A DNA stretch of 64,000 nt from Marinomonas alcarazii (GCF_003208215.1 NZ_QKLW01000008.1:91082-155081); one strand, 5' to 3'. Positions 9,356 through 19,156 are shown, counted from the stretch's first letter. Notes: generated from the sequence alone by a model not told the origin. Made by a program: numbers and translations.

Positions 9356-9444
9356 CCCCCTCCCAACCTCCCCCTTAGCAGGGGGAGGAGCTAAGTACTG
9401 CGTTCTAGTCCCTTCCCCTTATCAAGGGGAAGGTTAGGATGGGG
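9356..9444. repeat. Composite palindromic (REP/BIME-like) intergenic repeat
   Basis: Two perfect hairpins side by side: CCTCCCCC-TTAGCA-GGGGGAGG (9367-9388) and CCTTCCCCTT-ATC-AAGGGGAAGG (9411-9433). The flanks CCCCCTCCCAACC (9356-9368) and GGTTAGGATGGGG (9432-9444) are imperfect complements, so the whole element can fold as one. It sits between the last two genes of the operon and has the look of a dispersed REP-type element; only this copy is in the window. It could stabilise or separate the upstream mRNA. Confidence 0.75.
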
Positions 9445-9490
9445 TTACTTTCTCAATTAGCTCACCATTCACTGGCCGTTTTATTGCATC

Positions 9491-11251
9491 CTAATGGCTA
9501 TCTTTTGGTACCGCAGCGCCTCGACATCCTTTTAGGAAATCAAAATCGGCACCGGTATCGGCACCCTGTACGTGGTCATGGAATAATTTGATGTAACCAC
9601 TTTTTGGCGGTTCCAAATGACTTTTCCAGTTCGCTAAACGTGTTGCCATTTCTTCATCAGAAATATCTACATGCAAGCGACGGTTTTCCACGTCTAATTC
9701 AATCATGTCGCCATTTTGAATCACGGCTAATGGTCCACCAGCGGCGGCTTCTGGCGTAGTATGCAGAACCACAGTGCCATACGCGGTTCCAGACATACGA
9801 GCATCTGAAATACGCACCATGTCTTTAATGCCCTTGCGCAATACTTTTGGCGGCAAGCCCATGTTGCCAACCTCAGCCATACCTGGATAACCTTTCGGCC
9901 CACAGTTTTTTAGCACCATGACGCAGTTTTCATCGATATCCAACGCCTCGTCATTGATCTTGGCTTTGTAATCGTCAATGTCTTCAAACACCACAGCACG
10001 GCCGCGGTGCTGCAACAAATGCGCTGACGCAGCAGACGGTTTCAATACCGCACCTTGTGGTGCAAGGTTGCCTTTCAATACAACGATGCCACCTTTTTGT
10101 GTCAGTGCTTTTTCAACAGGCAAAATAACGTCAGGGTTCCAGTTGCGAACCTCTTTCACTTCTTCCCAAATAGATTCACCAGACACGGTAAGAGCGTCTT
10201 TATGAAGCTTACCTGCTTCTGCCAAATGCTTGATGACTACAGGCAAGCCGCCTGCGTAGAAGAACTCTTCCATCAAGTATTTGCCGGACGGCATTAGGTT
10301 AACAATAGTGGCAATTTCTTGGCCTAACTTATCCCAGTCATCTAGGCTTAGATCTACGCCAACACGACCAGCAATGGCCAACAAGTGAATGACCGCGTTG
10401 GTGGAGCCACCTATCGCGCCGTTGACACGAATCGCGTTTTCGAACGCTTGGCGAGTCAAAATATCAGACGGTTTCAAATCGTCTTTAACCATATCGACGA
10501 TGCGACGGCCAGTAAGATGCGCCATGACTCGACGACGGCTGTCTACCGCAGGAATGGCGGCGTTACCCGATAACGCCATACCCAAGGCTTCGGCCATAGA
10601 TGCCATAGTGCTGGCTGTACCCATGGTGTTACAGCCGCCCGCAGAGCGAGACATAGATTGCTCAGCTTCAAGGAAATCTTCTTGGGTCATCTTGCCCGCT
10701 TTGATGTCTTCCGACATTTGCCACAACGCCGTACCAGAACCTACACGCTCGCCTCTGAAGTAGCCATTCAACATCGGGCCCCCAGACACAACAATCGCTG
10801 GAATATCGACACTGCATGCGCCCATAAGAAGCGCTGGGGTCGTTTTGTCACAACCCGCCAACAAGACAACACCATCAAGCGGATTAGCACGCAAAGCTTC
10901 TTCCACATCCATCGCCGCCATGTTGCGATACATCATAGCGGTTGGACGCAGTGAACTTTCACCCACAGAGAACACAGGAAACTCCAGTGGCAAGCCACCC
11001 GCTTCATAAATACCGTGTTTTACTCGATCAGCAAGGTCGCGAAGATGGGCGTTACAAGGGGTAAGTTGCGACCAAGTATTACAAATACCAATGACTGGGC
11101 GACCATCAAATAAATCCGCTGGTAAGCCTTGGTTTTTCATCCAGCTGCGGTGATAAATGTGATCACGTGAAGTACCGCCAAACCATTCCGTTGAACGTAA
11201 TTTGCGGGGCCATGCTTTTGGTACGAACTTATTTTGCTTAGAATCACTCAT
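9491..11251 (-). CDS. araC: L-arabonate dehydratase (IlvD/Edd family)
   Basis: Dehydrates L-arabonate to 2-keto-3-deoxy-L-arabonate. Iron-sulfur enzyme of the dihydroxyacid/phosphogluconate dehydratase family, with the three cluster cysteines in GICNTW (57), AGCDKTT (134) and GGCNTMG (207). The segment GICNTWSQLTPCNAHLRDLA is typical of the sugar-acid branch (arabonate, xylonate, fuconate) rather than IlvD. ATG at 11251 is chosen over an upstream in-frame TTG because GGAGG lies six bases before it; its ATGA overlaps the stop of the SDR gene. About 586 residues, normal length. Neighbouring KGSADH and GguC favour pentonate over galactonate; xylonate activity cannot be excluded. The symbol follows Azospirillum usage. 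Confidence 0.85.
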   Translation of the reverse strand: MSDSKQNKFVPKAWPRKLRSTEWFGGTSRDHIYHRSWMKNQGLPADLFDGRPVIGICNTWSQLTPCNAHLRDLADRVKHGIYEAGGLPLEFPVFSVGESSLRPTAMMYRNMAAMDVEEALRANPLDGVVLLAGCDKTTPALLMGACSVDIPAIVVSGGPMLNGYFRGERVGSGTALWQMSEDIKAGKMTQEDFLEAEQSMSRSAGGCNTMGTASTMASMAEALGMALSGNAAIPAVDSRRRVMAHLTGRRIVDMVKDDLKPSDILTRQAFENAIRVNGAIGGSTNAVIHLLAIAGRVGVDLSLDDWDKLGQEIATIVNLMPSGKYLMEEFFYAGGLPVVIKHLAEAGKLHKDALTVSGESIWEEVKEVRNWNPDVILPVEKALTQKGGIVVLKGNLAPQGAVLKPSAASAHLLQHRGRAVVFEDIDDYKAKINDEALDIDENCVMVLKNCGPKGYPGMAEVGNMGLPPKVLRKGIKDMVRISDARMSGTAYGTVVLHTTPEAAAGGPLAVIQNGDMIELDVENRRLHVDISDEEMATRLANWKSHLEPPKSGYIKLFHDHVQGADTGADFDFLKGCRGAAVPKDSH

Positions 11252-12015
11252 ACCCAACCTCCATCAACAATAAAGTTTTGCGCCGAGCACATGGCTGCCG
11301 CATCAGACCCTAAAAACAACGCCATATTGGCGATGTGCTCAGGAAGCACCTTGCCTGCTAGGCATTGGCTTTGTTTAATCTTTTCTTCTGCCGCATCATC
11401 AACCCACATGCGCAGCTGTTTTTCTGTCATCACCCAACCAGGAACTAGGGTATTCACTCGAATGCCAGCGCCACCTAAGTCACGGGCAAGAGAGCGCGTT
11501 AAACCATGCGTAGCGGCTTTGCTTGTCCCATAAGTTGGGTAACCCGCTGTCGGCATCATCCAACCCACAGAACCAAAATTGATAATCGAACCACCACCTA
11601 GTTTGCGCATCATCGGCGCAACAGCTTGCGCTGCGAACATGGCATGCTTGATGTTCACACCCACTAATTCATCAAAACGCTCTTCCGTCAGTGACTCCAA
11701 AGAATGGCGCACATCGTTGGCTGCGTTATTCATCAACACTGAAATCGGGCCAAACGCTTCTGCGGCCGCGCGGATTTTACGTTGATAGTCTTGGATGTCC
11801 GTGATGTCACAGACCTCAAAACGCACCTCATAACCTTCTTTATTCAGACGTTTAGCAAGCGCAGAGCCCGCTTTTTCATCCAAATCTACGAAGGCCGTTT
11901 TTGCGCCTTGCTTGGCATACGCTTCAACAATCGCGGCACCAATACCTGTCGCGCCGCCGGAAATGAAGACGGAACGATCTTTTAAATCTGGATAAACGGC
12001 CATTGGCTTTTTCAT
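11248..12015 (-). CDS. SDR-family sugar 1-dehydrogenase (probable L-arabinose dehydrogenase)
   Basis: 255-residue classical short-chain dehydrogenase. It has the cofactor motif GGATGIG (20-26), NNAAN (96-100), catalytic Ser149, Tyr162 and Lys166 (YGTSK), and a C-terminal VDGGW. Asp44 after the second strand favours NAD+. In this operon the likely reaction is oxidation of L-arabinose (possibly also D-galactose or D-xylose) to the lactone. Both ends overlap neighbours by an ATGA, showing tight coupling with gguC and the dehydratase. No lactonase gene is present in the operon, so the lactone must open spontaneously or through an enzyme elsewhere. Confidence 0.82.
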   Translation of the reverse strand: MKKPMAVYPDLKDRSVFISGGATGIGAAIVEAYAKQGAKTAFVDLDEKAGSALAKRLNKEGYEVRFEVCDITDIQDYQRKIRAAAEAFGPISVLMNNAANDVRHSLESLTEERFDELVGVNIKHAMFAAQAVAPMMRKLGGGSIINFGSVGWMMPTAGYPTYGTSKAATHGLTRSLARDLGGAGIRVNTLVPGWVMTEKQLRMWVDDAAEEKIKQSQCLAGKVLPEHIANMALFLGSDAAAMCSAQNFIVDGGWV

Positions 12016-12980
12016 AGCACATCTACCTCGGTCGATAACTCTGCTTCTTTCGCCAAGGCATTGCGTAATGGCAAACCAAAAGTTGGTGATGAAATTTCAA
12101 ACACATCGCCTTCTTGAGCCTGAACACCATCCGCAAACGATAAGGTCGCTGTGCCAAACATATGCACATGCAGATCCCCAGGCTGGCGGAAAATAGAGTA
12201 TTTGAAATGATGGTGCTCTAAGTTTTTAAAGGTGTGTGACATATTGTCTTCACCGGATAAAAAGCCTTTTTCCCATAGGGTTTTCTCACCACGCTCGATA
12301 CGTGAATGGCCGTCAATGTGCATTGGCAATTCGCCCACTAGCAATTCAGGACCAAATGACGCTGGACGCAATTTTGAATGAGCCAAGTACAAATAGTTCT
12401 GGCGCTCTGTTACGTGATCTGAGAATTCATTCGCCAAGGTGTAACCTAGACGATGCACTTTGCCATCATCACCCACTAGGTAGAAGCCCGCGATTTCTGG
12501 CTCTTCACCGCCATCTAATGCAAAAGATGGTGAAGGCAGAGCATCACCCGGTGCAACCACGCCAGCACCATTGCCTTTATAAAACCATTCTGGCTGAACG
12601 CCTTCTTCACCGTCTTTCGGCTTACCGCCTTCAACACCCATTTGGAAGATCTTCATAGAATCGGTTAATTCTTCGCTTTTCGCATGCATAGCATTACGTG
12701 TCGAAGCAGAACCTAAATGCGTCAATCCTGTTCCAGTCAAGTACATGTGTGCTGGATCTGGATGGCGCACAGGGCAATCTAGCTGGTTATTTTTCGCCAA
12801 CTCAGACAAATCCACAGATTCGCCTAAACCATGTTTTTCGATAATAGACTTCAGCGGCACGCCACTTTTAACGGCTTCTTTTGCGAGTTCATAAACACTC
12901 GATGCATGAAGTACAAGGTGTGCTTCATTGCCTTCGCGACACACCACACCACCTTGTTTAATTTGAGATAAAAACAACAT
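12012..12980 (-). CDS. gguC: GguC / AraD1-family protein, probable L-2-keto-3-deoxyarabonate dehydratase
   Basis: 322 residues, FAH-like fold in the C-terminal half (for example AGFYLVGDDGKVHRLGYTLA and a downstream acidic/His pocket). It matches the GguC family encoded next to gguAB in Agrobacterium and many proteobacteria. Family members called AraD1 have been linked to the conversion of 2-keto-3-deoxy-L-arabonate to alpha-ketoglutaric semialdehyde, which fills the only missing carbon-backbone step here; a DapA-type AraD is absent. Start ATG has AAGGAG six bases upstream; the stop overlaps the SDR start. The enzymatic role is inferred from family and context. Confidence 0.82.
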   Translation of the reverse strand: MLFLSQIKQGGVVCREGNEAHLVLHASSVYELAKEAVKSGVPLKSIIEKHGLGESVDLSELAKNNQLDCPVRHPDPAHMYLTGTGLTHLGSASTRNAMHAKSEELTDSMKIFQMGVEGGKPKDGEEGVQPEWFYKGNGAGVVAPGDALPSPSFALDGGEEPEIAGFYLVGDDGKVHRLGYTLANEFSDHVTERQNYLYLAHSKLRPASFGPELLVGELPMHIDGHSRIERGEKTLWEKGFLSGEDNMSHTFKNLEHHHFKYSIFRQPGDLHVHMFGTATLSFADGVQAQEGDVFEISSPTFGLPLRNALAKEAELSTEVDVL

Positions 12981-13004
12981 AAATTACTCCTTTAACCCGC
13001 GTTC

Positions 13005-14204
13005 TTAGCGCGCTTTTTGTTTGTTGTAGACGTCGAAGATAACCGCAGCGAGCAATACCAAGCCCTTAATCACCTGCTGCCAATCAATCCCTATACCCAA
13101 TATCGACATCCCGTTATTCATTACGCCCATGATAAAGGCACCAATCACCGCACCGATGACTTTACCCACACCACCCGTCATGGAAGCACCACCGATAAAG
13201 ACAGCGGCGATAACATCTAGCTCCATGGCGAAACCGGCTTTTGGTGTCGCTGTATTCAAACGAGCCGCAAAAATCAAACCAGCCAGTGCGGCTAACATGC
13301 CCATGTTGGCAAACGTCAAAAACGTTAAACGCTCTGTATTAATACCCGAAAGCTTGGCGGCTTTGACATTGCCACCCAAAGCATAGATACGACGGCCAAT
13401 TGTGGTGCTGTTGGTTAAGAAGGTATAAACCGCGATCAATACAGCCATTGTCATTAGAACGTTTGGCAAACCACGGTAAGTACTTAATAGGTAAGACAAA
13501 TAAATAATAGCGATGGCAACCAAAGCATTTTTTACGATAAAGAAAGAGAAAGGCTCATCTTGAATACCGTATTTCAATGCTCTAGATCGGCTACGTGCTG
13601 CCAAAAACACAATGGCACTCGCAGCTAACACGCCTAAAACCAGCGCGGTGACATTAGGACGCCCCACACCAAAAACATCAGGGATAAATCCCGTACTTAA
13701 TAGCTGAAAGCTTTTCGGAAATGGCCCAACAGACTGGCCTTCAAGTAACGCCAACGTCAAACCACGGAACACCAACATGCCCGCCAGGGTCACGATGAAG
13801 GCCGGAATTTTCCAATAGGCAATCCAATAGCCTTGAAGGCCACCAATGATCAAGCCAACTACCAAACACACAGGCACAACAAGAATGGTTGGCAAATCAT
13901 AGTTAACAGACATCACGGCCGCCAATGCGCCAATGAAACCCGCTACCGAGCCAACCGATAAATCGATATGACCCGCAACGATAACCAGCAACATGCCAAT
14001 GGCCATGATGATTATGTAGCTGTTTTGTAAGAATAAATTGGTTAAGTTAACCGGACGCATCAGAGTGCCATCAGTCAAAAACTGAAACATTCCCATGATC
14101 ACAACCAGTGCGATCAACATACCGTAATCACGCATATGCGACTTCAAGTAGCTGGTAACAGAAGGTGCCGATTGGACCACTGTAGAGGTTTCTTTTGTTG
14201 TCAT
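13005..14204 (-). CDS. gguB: Sugar ABC transporter permease (GguB/MmsB type)
   Basis: 399-residue inner-membrane permease of the BPD_transp_2 (ribose/xylose/arabinose) class with about ten hydrophobic helices. Conserved segments include GHIDLSVGSVAGF and the Gly-rich FIGGASMTGGVGKVIGA cytoplasmic loop that contacts the ATPase. It pairs with the ATPase 13 bases upstream and the periplasmic binding protein at the head of the operon. At about 400 residues it belongs to the long, MmsB/GguB/XylH-like subgroup. Good ribosome site (CGGAGTAATAATA-ATG). Likely imports L-arabinose or related aldoses. Confidence 0.92.
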   Translation of the reverse strand: MTTKETSTVVQSAPSVTSYLKSHMRDYGMLIALVVIMGMFQFLTDGTLMRPVNLTNLFLQNSYIIIMAIGMLLVIVAGHIDLSVGSVAGFIGALAAVMSVNYDLPTILVVPVCLVVGLIIGGLQGYWIAYWKIPAFIVTLAGMLVFRGLTLALLEGQSVGPFPKSFQLLSTGFIPDVFGVGRPNVTALVLGVLAASAIVFLAARSRSRALKYGIQDEPFSFFIVKNALVAIAIIYLSYLLSTYRGLPNVLMTMAVLIAVYTFLTNSTTIGRRIYALGGNVKAAKLSGINTERLTFLTFANMGMLAALAGLIFAARLNTATPKAGFAMELDVIAAVFIGGASMTGGVGKVIGAVIGAFIMGVMNNGMSILGIGIDWQQVIKGLVLLAAVIFDVYNKQKAR

Positions 14205-14217
14205 TATTATTACTCCG

Positions 14218-15756
14218 TTACGCTTTCACTATCATTGACATGATTTTTTCTTGGCTCGCATTCGCTTTGTCTAACTCACCAACAAAGCGGCCTTCGTTCA
14301 TCACGTAAATACGATCACACATGCCCAGCAACTCCGGCATCTCTGAAGAAATCATCACCACACCTTTGCCATCATCGGCAAGTTCATTGATGATGCTGTA
14401 AATCTCAAACTTGGCCCCCACGTCAATACCGCGAGTTGGCTCATCTAGAATCAGTACGTCAGGCTGTGAGTACAGCCATTTACTCAACACCACTTTTTGT
14501 TGATTGCCGCCAGATAAGTTCATCACTTTCTGGAATACGCTTGGGGTACGAATATTGAGTGCTTTGCGATAGTCTTCCGACACTTGGCGCTCGATGTTTT
14601 CATCAATCACACCGCTCGACGACACTCGATCTAAGTTGGCTAACGTGGTATTGGTTTGAATGGTTTCTTCAAGAATCAAACCCAGTTCTTTACGGTCTTC
14701 CGTTACATACGCCAAACCACTTTTTATCGCTTTAGGTACCGTGGACAAATCGGCGATTTCGCCACGTAAACGCACTTCACCTTGGATATTTTTGCCGTAA
14801 CTTTGTCCGAATAGGCTCATCGCTAATTCTGTGCGACCTGACCCCATCAACCCCGCAATACCAACAATTTCTCCAGCGTGCACATTGAAAGCGATGTCAT
14901 GGATTATTTGACGATCGACGGCTTCAGGATGCCAAACATTCCAGTTGCTAACTTCCATTAAGGTTTTGCCTAAGTGACCTTCTTTGGTCGGGTTCTTTCT
15001 TACTGGGTAACGGTGTGCCATATCACGGCCAACCATATCGCGAATAATGTCTTCTTCACTGATGCTTTGCGCACGACAATCTAGCGTGGAGACTGAGGCA
15101 CCATCACGGATTACTGTGATGCTGTCTGCTACACGGCTGATTTCGTTTAATTTGTGGGTAATCAGGATGGAGGAAATACCCTGAGCTTTAAATTCCAGCA
15201 ATAGGTCAAGCAACTTGGCACTGTCGTTCTCTTGCAGCGCTGCTGTTGGCTCATCCAAAATCAATAATTTCACATCTTTGGCAAGGGCTTTGGCAATCTC
15301 AACAAGCTGTTGTTTGCCCACACCTAACTGACCAACCAAAGTGGAAGGCGATTCTTTTAGTCCGACTTTTTCTAATAAACCGAGTGTACGAGAATAGGTT
15401 TTTGGCCAGTCTATAACGCCAGCCTCGACATTCTCATTACCTAAAAAAAGATTTTCAGCGATGGATAAGAGCGGCACTAGTGCTAGCTCTTGGTGAATAA
15501 TGATGATGCCTTTTTCTTCACTGTCCGGTATGCCGGAAAACGCGACGGTTTCATCATTAAAAAGGATATCACCTTCATAACTTCCGTGTGGATAAACCCC
15601 ACTCAACACTTTCATGAGAGTTGATTTACCTGCGCCATTTTCACCCACTAAAGCGTGAATCTCGCCATCACGAACTTTCAGGTTCACCGAGTCGAGGGCT
15701 TTTACTCCAGGAAATGTCTTGGTAATGCTGCGCATTTCCAAAATAATATTTTCCAT
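14218..15756 (-). CDS. gguA: Sugar ABC transporter ATP-binding protein (GguA/MmsA type)
   Basis: Cytoplasmic ATPase with two fused ABC domains, typical of monosaccharide importers (RbsA/XylG/MmsA). The first domain has a complete Walker A (GENGAGKST); the signature region there is divergent (LGVGKQQ) and Walker B reads [11 protein letters not shown]. The second domain has a degenerate Walker A (GLMGSGRTE) but an intact LSGGNQQK signature and [11 protein letters not shown]. This asymmetry is normal for the family. The frame is open to 15783; ATG at 15756 (MENIILEM) is preferred, with GGGA at suitable spacing, giving 512 residues. It sits between the binding protein and the permease. Confidence 0.92.
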   Translation of the reverse strand: MENIILEMRSITKTFPGVKALDSVNLKVRDGEIHALVGENGAGKSTLMKVLSGVYPHGSYEGDILFNDETVAFSGIPDSEEKGIIIIHQELALVPLLSIAENLFLGNENVEAGVIDWPKTYSRTLGLLEKVGLKESPSTLVGQLGVGKQQLVEIAKALAKDVKLLILDEPTAALQENDSAKLLDLLLEFKAQGISSILITHKLNEISRVADSITVIRDGASVSTLDCRAQSISEEDIIRDMVGRDMAHRYPVRKNPTKEGHLGKTLMEVSNWNVWHPEAVDRQIIHDIAFNVHAGEIVGIAGLMGSGRTELAMSLFGQSYGKNIQGEVRLRGEIADLSTVPKAIKSGLAYVTEDRKELGLILEETIQTNTTLANLDRVSSSGVIDENIERQVSEDYRKALNIRTPSVFQKVMNLSGGNQQKVVLSKWLYSQPDVLILDEPTRGIDVGAKFEIYSIINELADDGKGVVMISSEMPELLGMCDRIYVMNEGRFVGELDKANASQEKIMSMIVKA

Positions 15757-15868
15757 AAAACATCCCATTAGCAGGTGCGCCATTACCGTATTGATTCACG
15801 GTCAATAGCGCACTTGCTGCTTTATTATTGTTGAGTTAGGACAAATAAAAAGTTCTTATAGAGTATTG

Positions 15869-15893
15869 ATAAGCACAGTAATCGTGCGCTTAT
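15869..15893 (-). other. Hairpin at the 3' end of the binding-protein gene
   Basis: ATAAGCAC-N7-GTG(CG)CTTAT straddles the stop codon of the binding-protein gene. There is no U-run, so it is not a clear terminator. Such intercistronic hairpins in sugar operons often stabilise the binding-protein mRNA and lower expression of the downstream ATPase; that role is inferred. Confidence 0.35.
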
Positions 15894-16951
15894 TCGATCT
15901 GAGACTTCGTATAGTAGCCACTGCCCAATAGCACATCTTGCCAGTTGGATTTGTCTACTGTTACAGGCTCAAGCAAATAGCTAGGAACGACCTTGATACC
16001 ATTATCATAGGTTTTGGTATCATTAATTTGAGGCTTAGCATCATTCAATACTGCTTGCACCATACCAACAGTCACATTGGCTAATTCACGAGTGTCTTTG
16101 AAAACAGTGGAGTATTGCTCGCCTGCGATGATGGATTTGACTGAAGGCACTTCCGCGTCTTGACCTGTCACAATCGGCATTTTTAGATTGCCAGAACCGT
16201 AACCTACGCCTTTAAGAGAGGACAAAATACCAATAGAAATACCGTCATAGGGTGACAATACGCCATCTACACGTTTGGTTGTGTAATGAGCTGATAGCAA
16301 ATTATCCATACGCGCTTGAGCAGTCGCACCGTCCCAGCGCAATGTACCTACTGTGTCCATGCCCATTTGGCCTGACACAATATTCACTTTACCGGAGTCA
16401 ATCATTGGCTGAAGCACTGACATAGCACCGTTGTAGAAGAAATAAGCATTGTTATCATCAGGAGAGCCACCGAACAATTCAACGTTGTAAGGACCCTTAC
16501 CACGTTTTTCCATGCCGCTCACCAAAGACTTGGCTTGCAACACGCCTACTTTGAAGTTATCGAATGTCGCGTAGTAACTAACATAAGGACTGTTTTTGAT
16601 CAGGCGGTCGTAAGAAATAACCTTAATGCCAGCCGCATCAGCATTTTCCAATGCGTTAGATAAAGTCGTACCATCGATCGCAGCAATGACAAGAACATCA
16701 ACGCCTTTTACGATCATATTTTCAATTTGAGAAAGTTGGTTCGGGATCTCATCTTCTGCGTATTGCAGATCAACTTTGTAACCCGCATCTTCGAAGAGTT
16801 TCACCATGGAATCACCATCAGTGATCCAACGCGCGGACGACTTGGTTGGCATCGCAATACCAACATAACCCTCAGCAGCCAAGACACTAGCGGAACTCAA
16901 TGCAGTGGCACCCAGTACTAAACCAGCAATGGCATTTTTTAGATAGTTCAT
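15890..16951 (-). CDS. chvE: Periplasmic sugar-binding protein (ChvE-like)
   Basis: 353 residues with a typical Sec signal peptide (basic start, hydrophobic core, cleavage near ASVLA-AEG at about 25-26). The mature part is a type I periplasmic binding protein (Peripla_BP_4) with [13 protein letters not shown] at the start and [25 protein letters not shown]. It most resembles ChvE/XylF-type aldose-binding proteins, which bind L-arabinose, D-galactose, D-xylose or glucose. It is the first gene of the seven-gene operon with a strong AGGAGAAGCTA-ATG start, and should be the most abundant product. ChvE can also signal to a sensor kinase in Agrobacterium; none is seen here. Confidence 0.9.
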   Translation of the reverse strand: MNYLKNAIAGLVLGATALSSASVLAAEGYVGIAMPTKSSARWITDGDSMVKLFEDAGYKVDLQYAEDEIPNQLSQIENMIVKGVDVLVIAAIDGTTLSNALENADAAGIKVISYDRLIKNSPYVSYYATFDNFKVGVLQAKSLVSGMEKRGKGPYNVELFGGSPDDNNAYFFYNGAMSVLQPMIDSGKVNIVSGQMGMDTVGTLRWDGATAQARMDNLLSAHYTTKRVDGVLSPYDGISIGILSSLKGVGYGSGNLKMPIVTGQDAEVPSVKSIIAGEQYSTVFKDTRELANVTVGMVQAVLNDAKPQINDTKTYDNGIKVVPSYLLEPVTVDKSNWQDVLLGSGYYTKSQIE

Positions 16952-17113
16952 TAGCTTCTCCTGTTACAGTCAAGGCAAGCACCATAAGGAACACGCTTCA
17001 GTGACCGTATATTTTTTATGATTATTTTTTCGAGCCAATCAGGTCTTGAAAAACCTATCATTCAGAGTAGGCAAAATGAACATACCAATCAAATAGAATA
17101 AATGTTTGTCTTT

Positions 17114-17129
17114 ATATCATTTTTGATAT
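17114..17129. promoter_or_regulatory. Candidate operator upstream of the sugar operon
   Basis: Perfect inverted repeat ATATCA-TTTT-TGATAT in the 289-base region between the binding-protein gene and the divergent antiporter gene. It is the only compact palindrome there and could bind the LysR regulator or another factor; AT-rich, so chance is possible. Confidence 0.3.
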
Positions 17130-17240
17130 GTCAATTAATTCGGCGGGAACGGGTATTTTTCTATATTACGTGCTGCGCGGCTTGGTCAAATTCCGTATGA
17201 TAAAACCTCCCTTTACCACTCTGAATATCAGAAGGAATCT

Positions 17241-18827
17241 ATGGAATTCATTTGGATCTTATTCGCATTTGCCTGTGGACTGGCCGTCAAGTTAATCAAC
17301 TTACCACCACTAATTGGTTTTTTGTTGGCAGGATTTCTCCTTAATTACGCAGGGTTAGAGCCAAGTAATACTCTGGATTCTCTTGCCAATATAGGCATTA
17401 CACTCATGTTGTTTAGCATCGGCTTGAAGCTGCATGTTAAGGACCTCCTAAAGCGCGAAGTCTGGGCATCGACACTAAGTCATATGGGCATAAGCACCAT
17501 AATATTTGCCGGTATTGCCTTACTACTTGGCACATTGAGCTTACCGTATTTCGGTCTATTAGATTTTAAAACCGCTGCCTTGCTTGGTTTTGCTCTTAGT
17601 TTTTCCAGCACCGTTTGTGTGATGAAACTGCTGGAAGAAAGTAGCGAGCTAAAAACTCGTCACGGACAATTATCCCTTGGCATTTTGGTTATGCAGGACA
17701 TAGTGGCGGTTATTTTCCTTGTCGCAGCCACAGGCAAAATACCATCCATCTGGGCATTGGCTCTGTTTGGACTGTTACTCGTCCGCCCAGTCATCAATAA
17801 GATTGTCGATAAGGCGGGTCACGGGGAGATGCTACCTCTAACAGGACTCTTTCTTGCCCTAGGTGGCTATGAACTGTTTTATTTGGTTGGCGTGAAAGGC
17901 GATTTAGGGGCGCTGATCTTCGGCATCTTATTAGCGTCACACCCAAAAGCCGCAGAAATGAACAAATCACTGATGAATTTTAAAGACTTATTTTTGATCG
18001 GTTTTTTCTTATCCATTGGCTTTACGGCATTACCTACACTAAGCATGGTCGGCATAAGCCTGATCATTACCTTAGTTATTTTGGCCAAATTCGCACTCTT
18101 CTTCTTGTTGCTAACCAAGATGAAGCTACGCGGACGAACGTCCTTCCTGTCGTCGATGATTCTGTCTAACTACAGCGAATTTGGGCTTATTGTTGTTGCT
18201 CTAAGTGTGGCAAACGGCTGGTTAGAAAAAGAATGGCTGGTTGTTTTGGCTCTAGCCGTGTCTTTCTCTTTCGTCATCACCAGCGTGCTTTACCGTAACG
18301 TTCACCGTATGTACCGCAAAAACAAAGATTTCATTCGTCGTTTTGAAAGCACAGACTGTTTACCTGAAGACCGCTTCGTACAGCCGGTTAATAGCGACAT
18401 TCTGGTGGTAGGTTTAGGTCGAGTTGGACGCGGTGCATTCGAGTCGTTGAAAGGGTTTGTGGGCGATACTGTTGCCGGTATGGATGCCGATCGCAATCGT
18501 ATAAACCAAATGCAAGCCGACCAAGAAAACGTCTTCTACGGTGACGGTGAAGACGCTGACTTATGGGAGCGTTTAGACACCTCCCGAATTGATTTGGTCT
18601 TGCTGGCTCTGCCTGCCGCAGAAGACACCACCAATGTCGCCATACAACTGCGTAAAGCCAATTACACAGGACAAATCGCCGCGATTGCCCGTTACCAAGA
18701 TGAAAGAGAAATCCTCATCAACAGCGGCATAGACAACGTCTTCAACTTCTACACCGAAGCGGGTACAGGTTTCGCAGAAGAAAGCTTGGCGCTGATTCGC
18801 CCTATGGACAACGCCACACCGTCTTAA
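17241..18827 (+). CDS. Kef/YbaL-type monovalent cation:proton antiporter with NAD-binding regulatory domain
   Basis: 528 residues. An N-terminal CPA2 Na+/H+ exchanger domain of about twelve hydrophobic segments (1-360) contains the polar membrane motif around GDLGALIFG and SNYSEFGL. It is followed by a TrkA-N/RCK domain (about 386-500) with the nucleotide motif VVGLGRVGRGAFE. The C-terminal RCK_C part is lacking, as in shorter YbaL/KefB-like proteins. Likely exports K+ in exchange for H+ under nucleotide or thiol control. ATG preceded by AGAAGGAATCT. Transcribed divergently from the sugar operon and ended by the terminator at 18856. Confidence 0.88.
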   Translation: MEFIWILFAFACGLAVKLINLPPLIGFLLAGFLLNYAGLEPSNTLDSLANIGITLMLFSIGLKLHVKDLLKREVWASTLSHMGISTIIFAGIALLLGTLSLPYFGLLDFKTAALLGFALSFSSTVCVMKLLEESSELKTRHGQLSLGILVMQDIVAVIFLVAATGKIPSIWALALFGLLLVRPVINKIVDKAGHGEMLPLTGLFLALGGYELFYLVGVKGDLGALIFGILLASHPKAAEMNKSLMNFKDLFLIGFFLSIGFTALPTLSMVGISLIITLVILAKFALFFLLLTKMKLRGRTSFLSSMILSNYSEFGLIVVALSVANGWLEKEWLVVLALAVSFSFVITSVLYRNVHRMYRKNKDFIRRFESTDCLPEDRFVQPVNSDILVVGLGRVGRGAFESLKGFVGDTVAGMDADRNRINQMQADQENVFYGDGEDADLWERLDTSRIDLVLLALPAAEDTTNVAIQLRKANYTGQIAAIARYQDEREILINSGIDNVFNFYTEAGTGFAEESLALIRPMDNATPS

Positions 18828-18855
18828 TGGTTTAATAAGGCCATCTAATCAAACT

Positions 18856-18889
18856 AAAAACGCGGCACCATTCTGGTTCCGCGTTTTTT
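18856..18889 (+). terminator. Intrinsic terminator after the antiporter gene
   Basis: AAAAACGCGG(C)ACC-ATTCT-GGTTCCGCGTTTTTT: strong GC stem with flanking A and T runs, so it can stop the antiporter transcript and the convergent DUF6435 transcript. Confidence 0.88.
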
Positions 18890-18899
18890 ATCACTCGAC

Positions 18900-19070
18900 C
18901 TATGCAGACTTAGCTTCGTCTATCTTGGCTTTCAAAGACTCAGCTTTCTCTGTCAGTTCTGAATAAAGTCGGATGTCGCCACTGCGTTGGGCTTGCATGG
19001 CTTTTTCTAGTAACTCGCCATATTCTTTGTCGAGTTTTTTAATCGGGTCAGATTTAAGAAAGGAAAACAT
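18900..19070 (-). CDS. DUF6435 family small protein
   Basis: A 56-residue ORF. It starts MFSFLKSDPIKKLDKEY, continues as one charged amphipathic helix with MQAQRSGDI and ends in a Lys/Glu-rich coiled segment. This matches the small conserved DUF6435 proteins of marine gammaproteobacteria, which begin with a near-identical FKSDPxKKLxKEY motif. Function unknown; probably a soluble helical hairpin. ATG start with AGG upstream. It is a stand-alone gene between two terminators (18856 and 19157). Confidence 0.85.
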   Translation of the reverse strand: MFSFLKSDPIKKLDKEYGELLEKAMQAQRSGDIRLYSELTEKAESLKAKIDEAKSA

Positions 19071-19156
19071 AATTAGCCTGTTGTTATGAGTTGATGTAGT
19101 ACATACGGCACGGACTGGGATTTAGATCGTTTTCCATTCCAAATCACCAAAACAAA

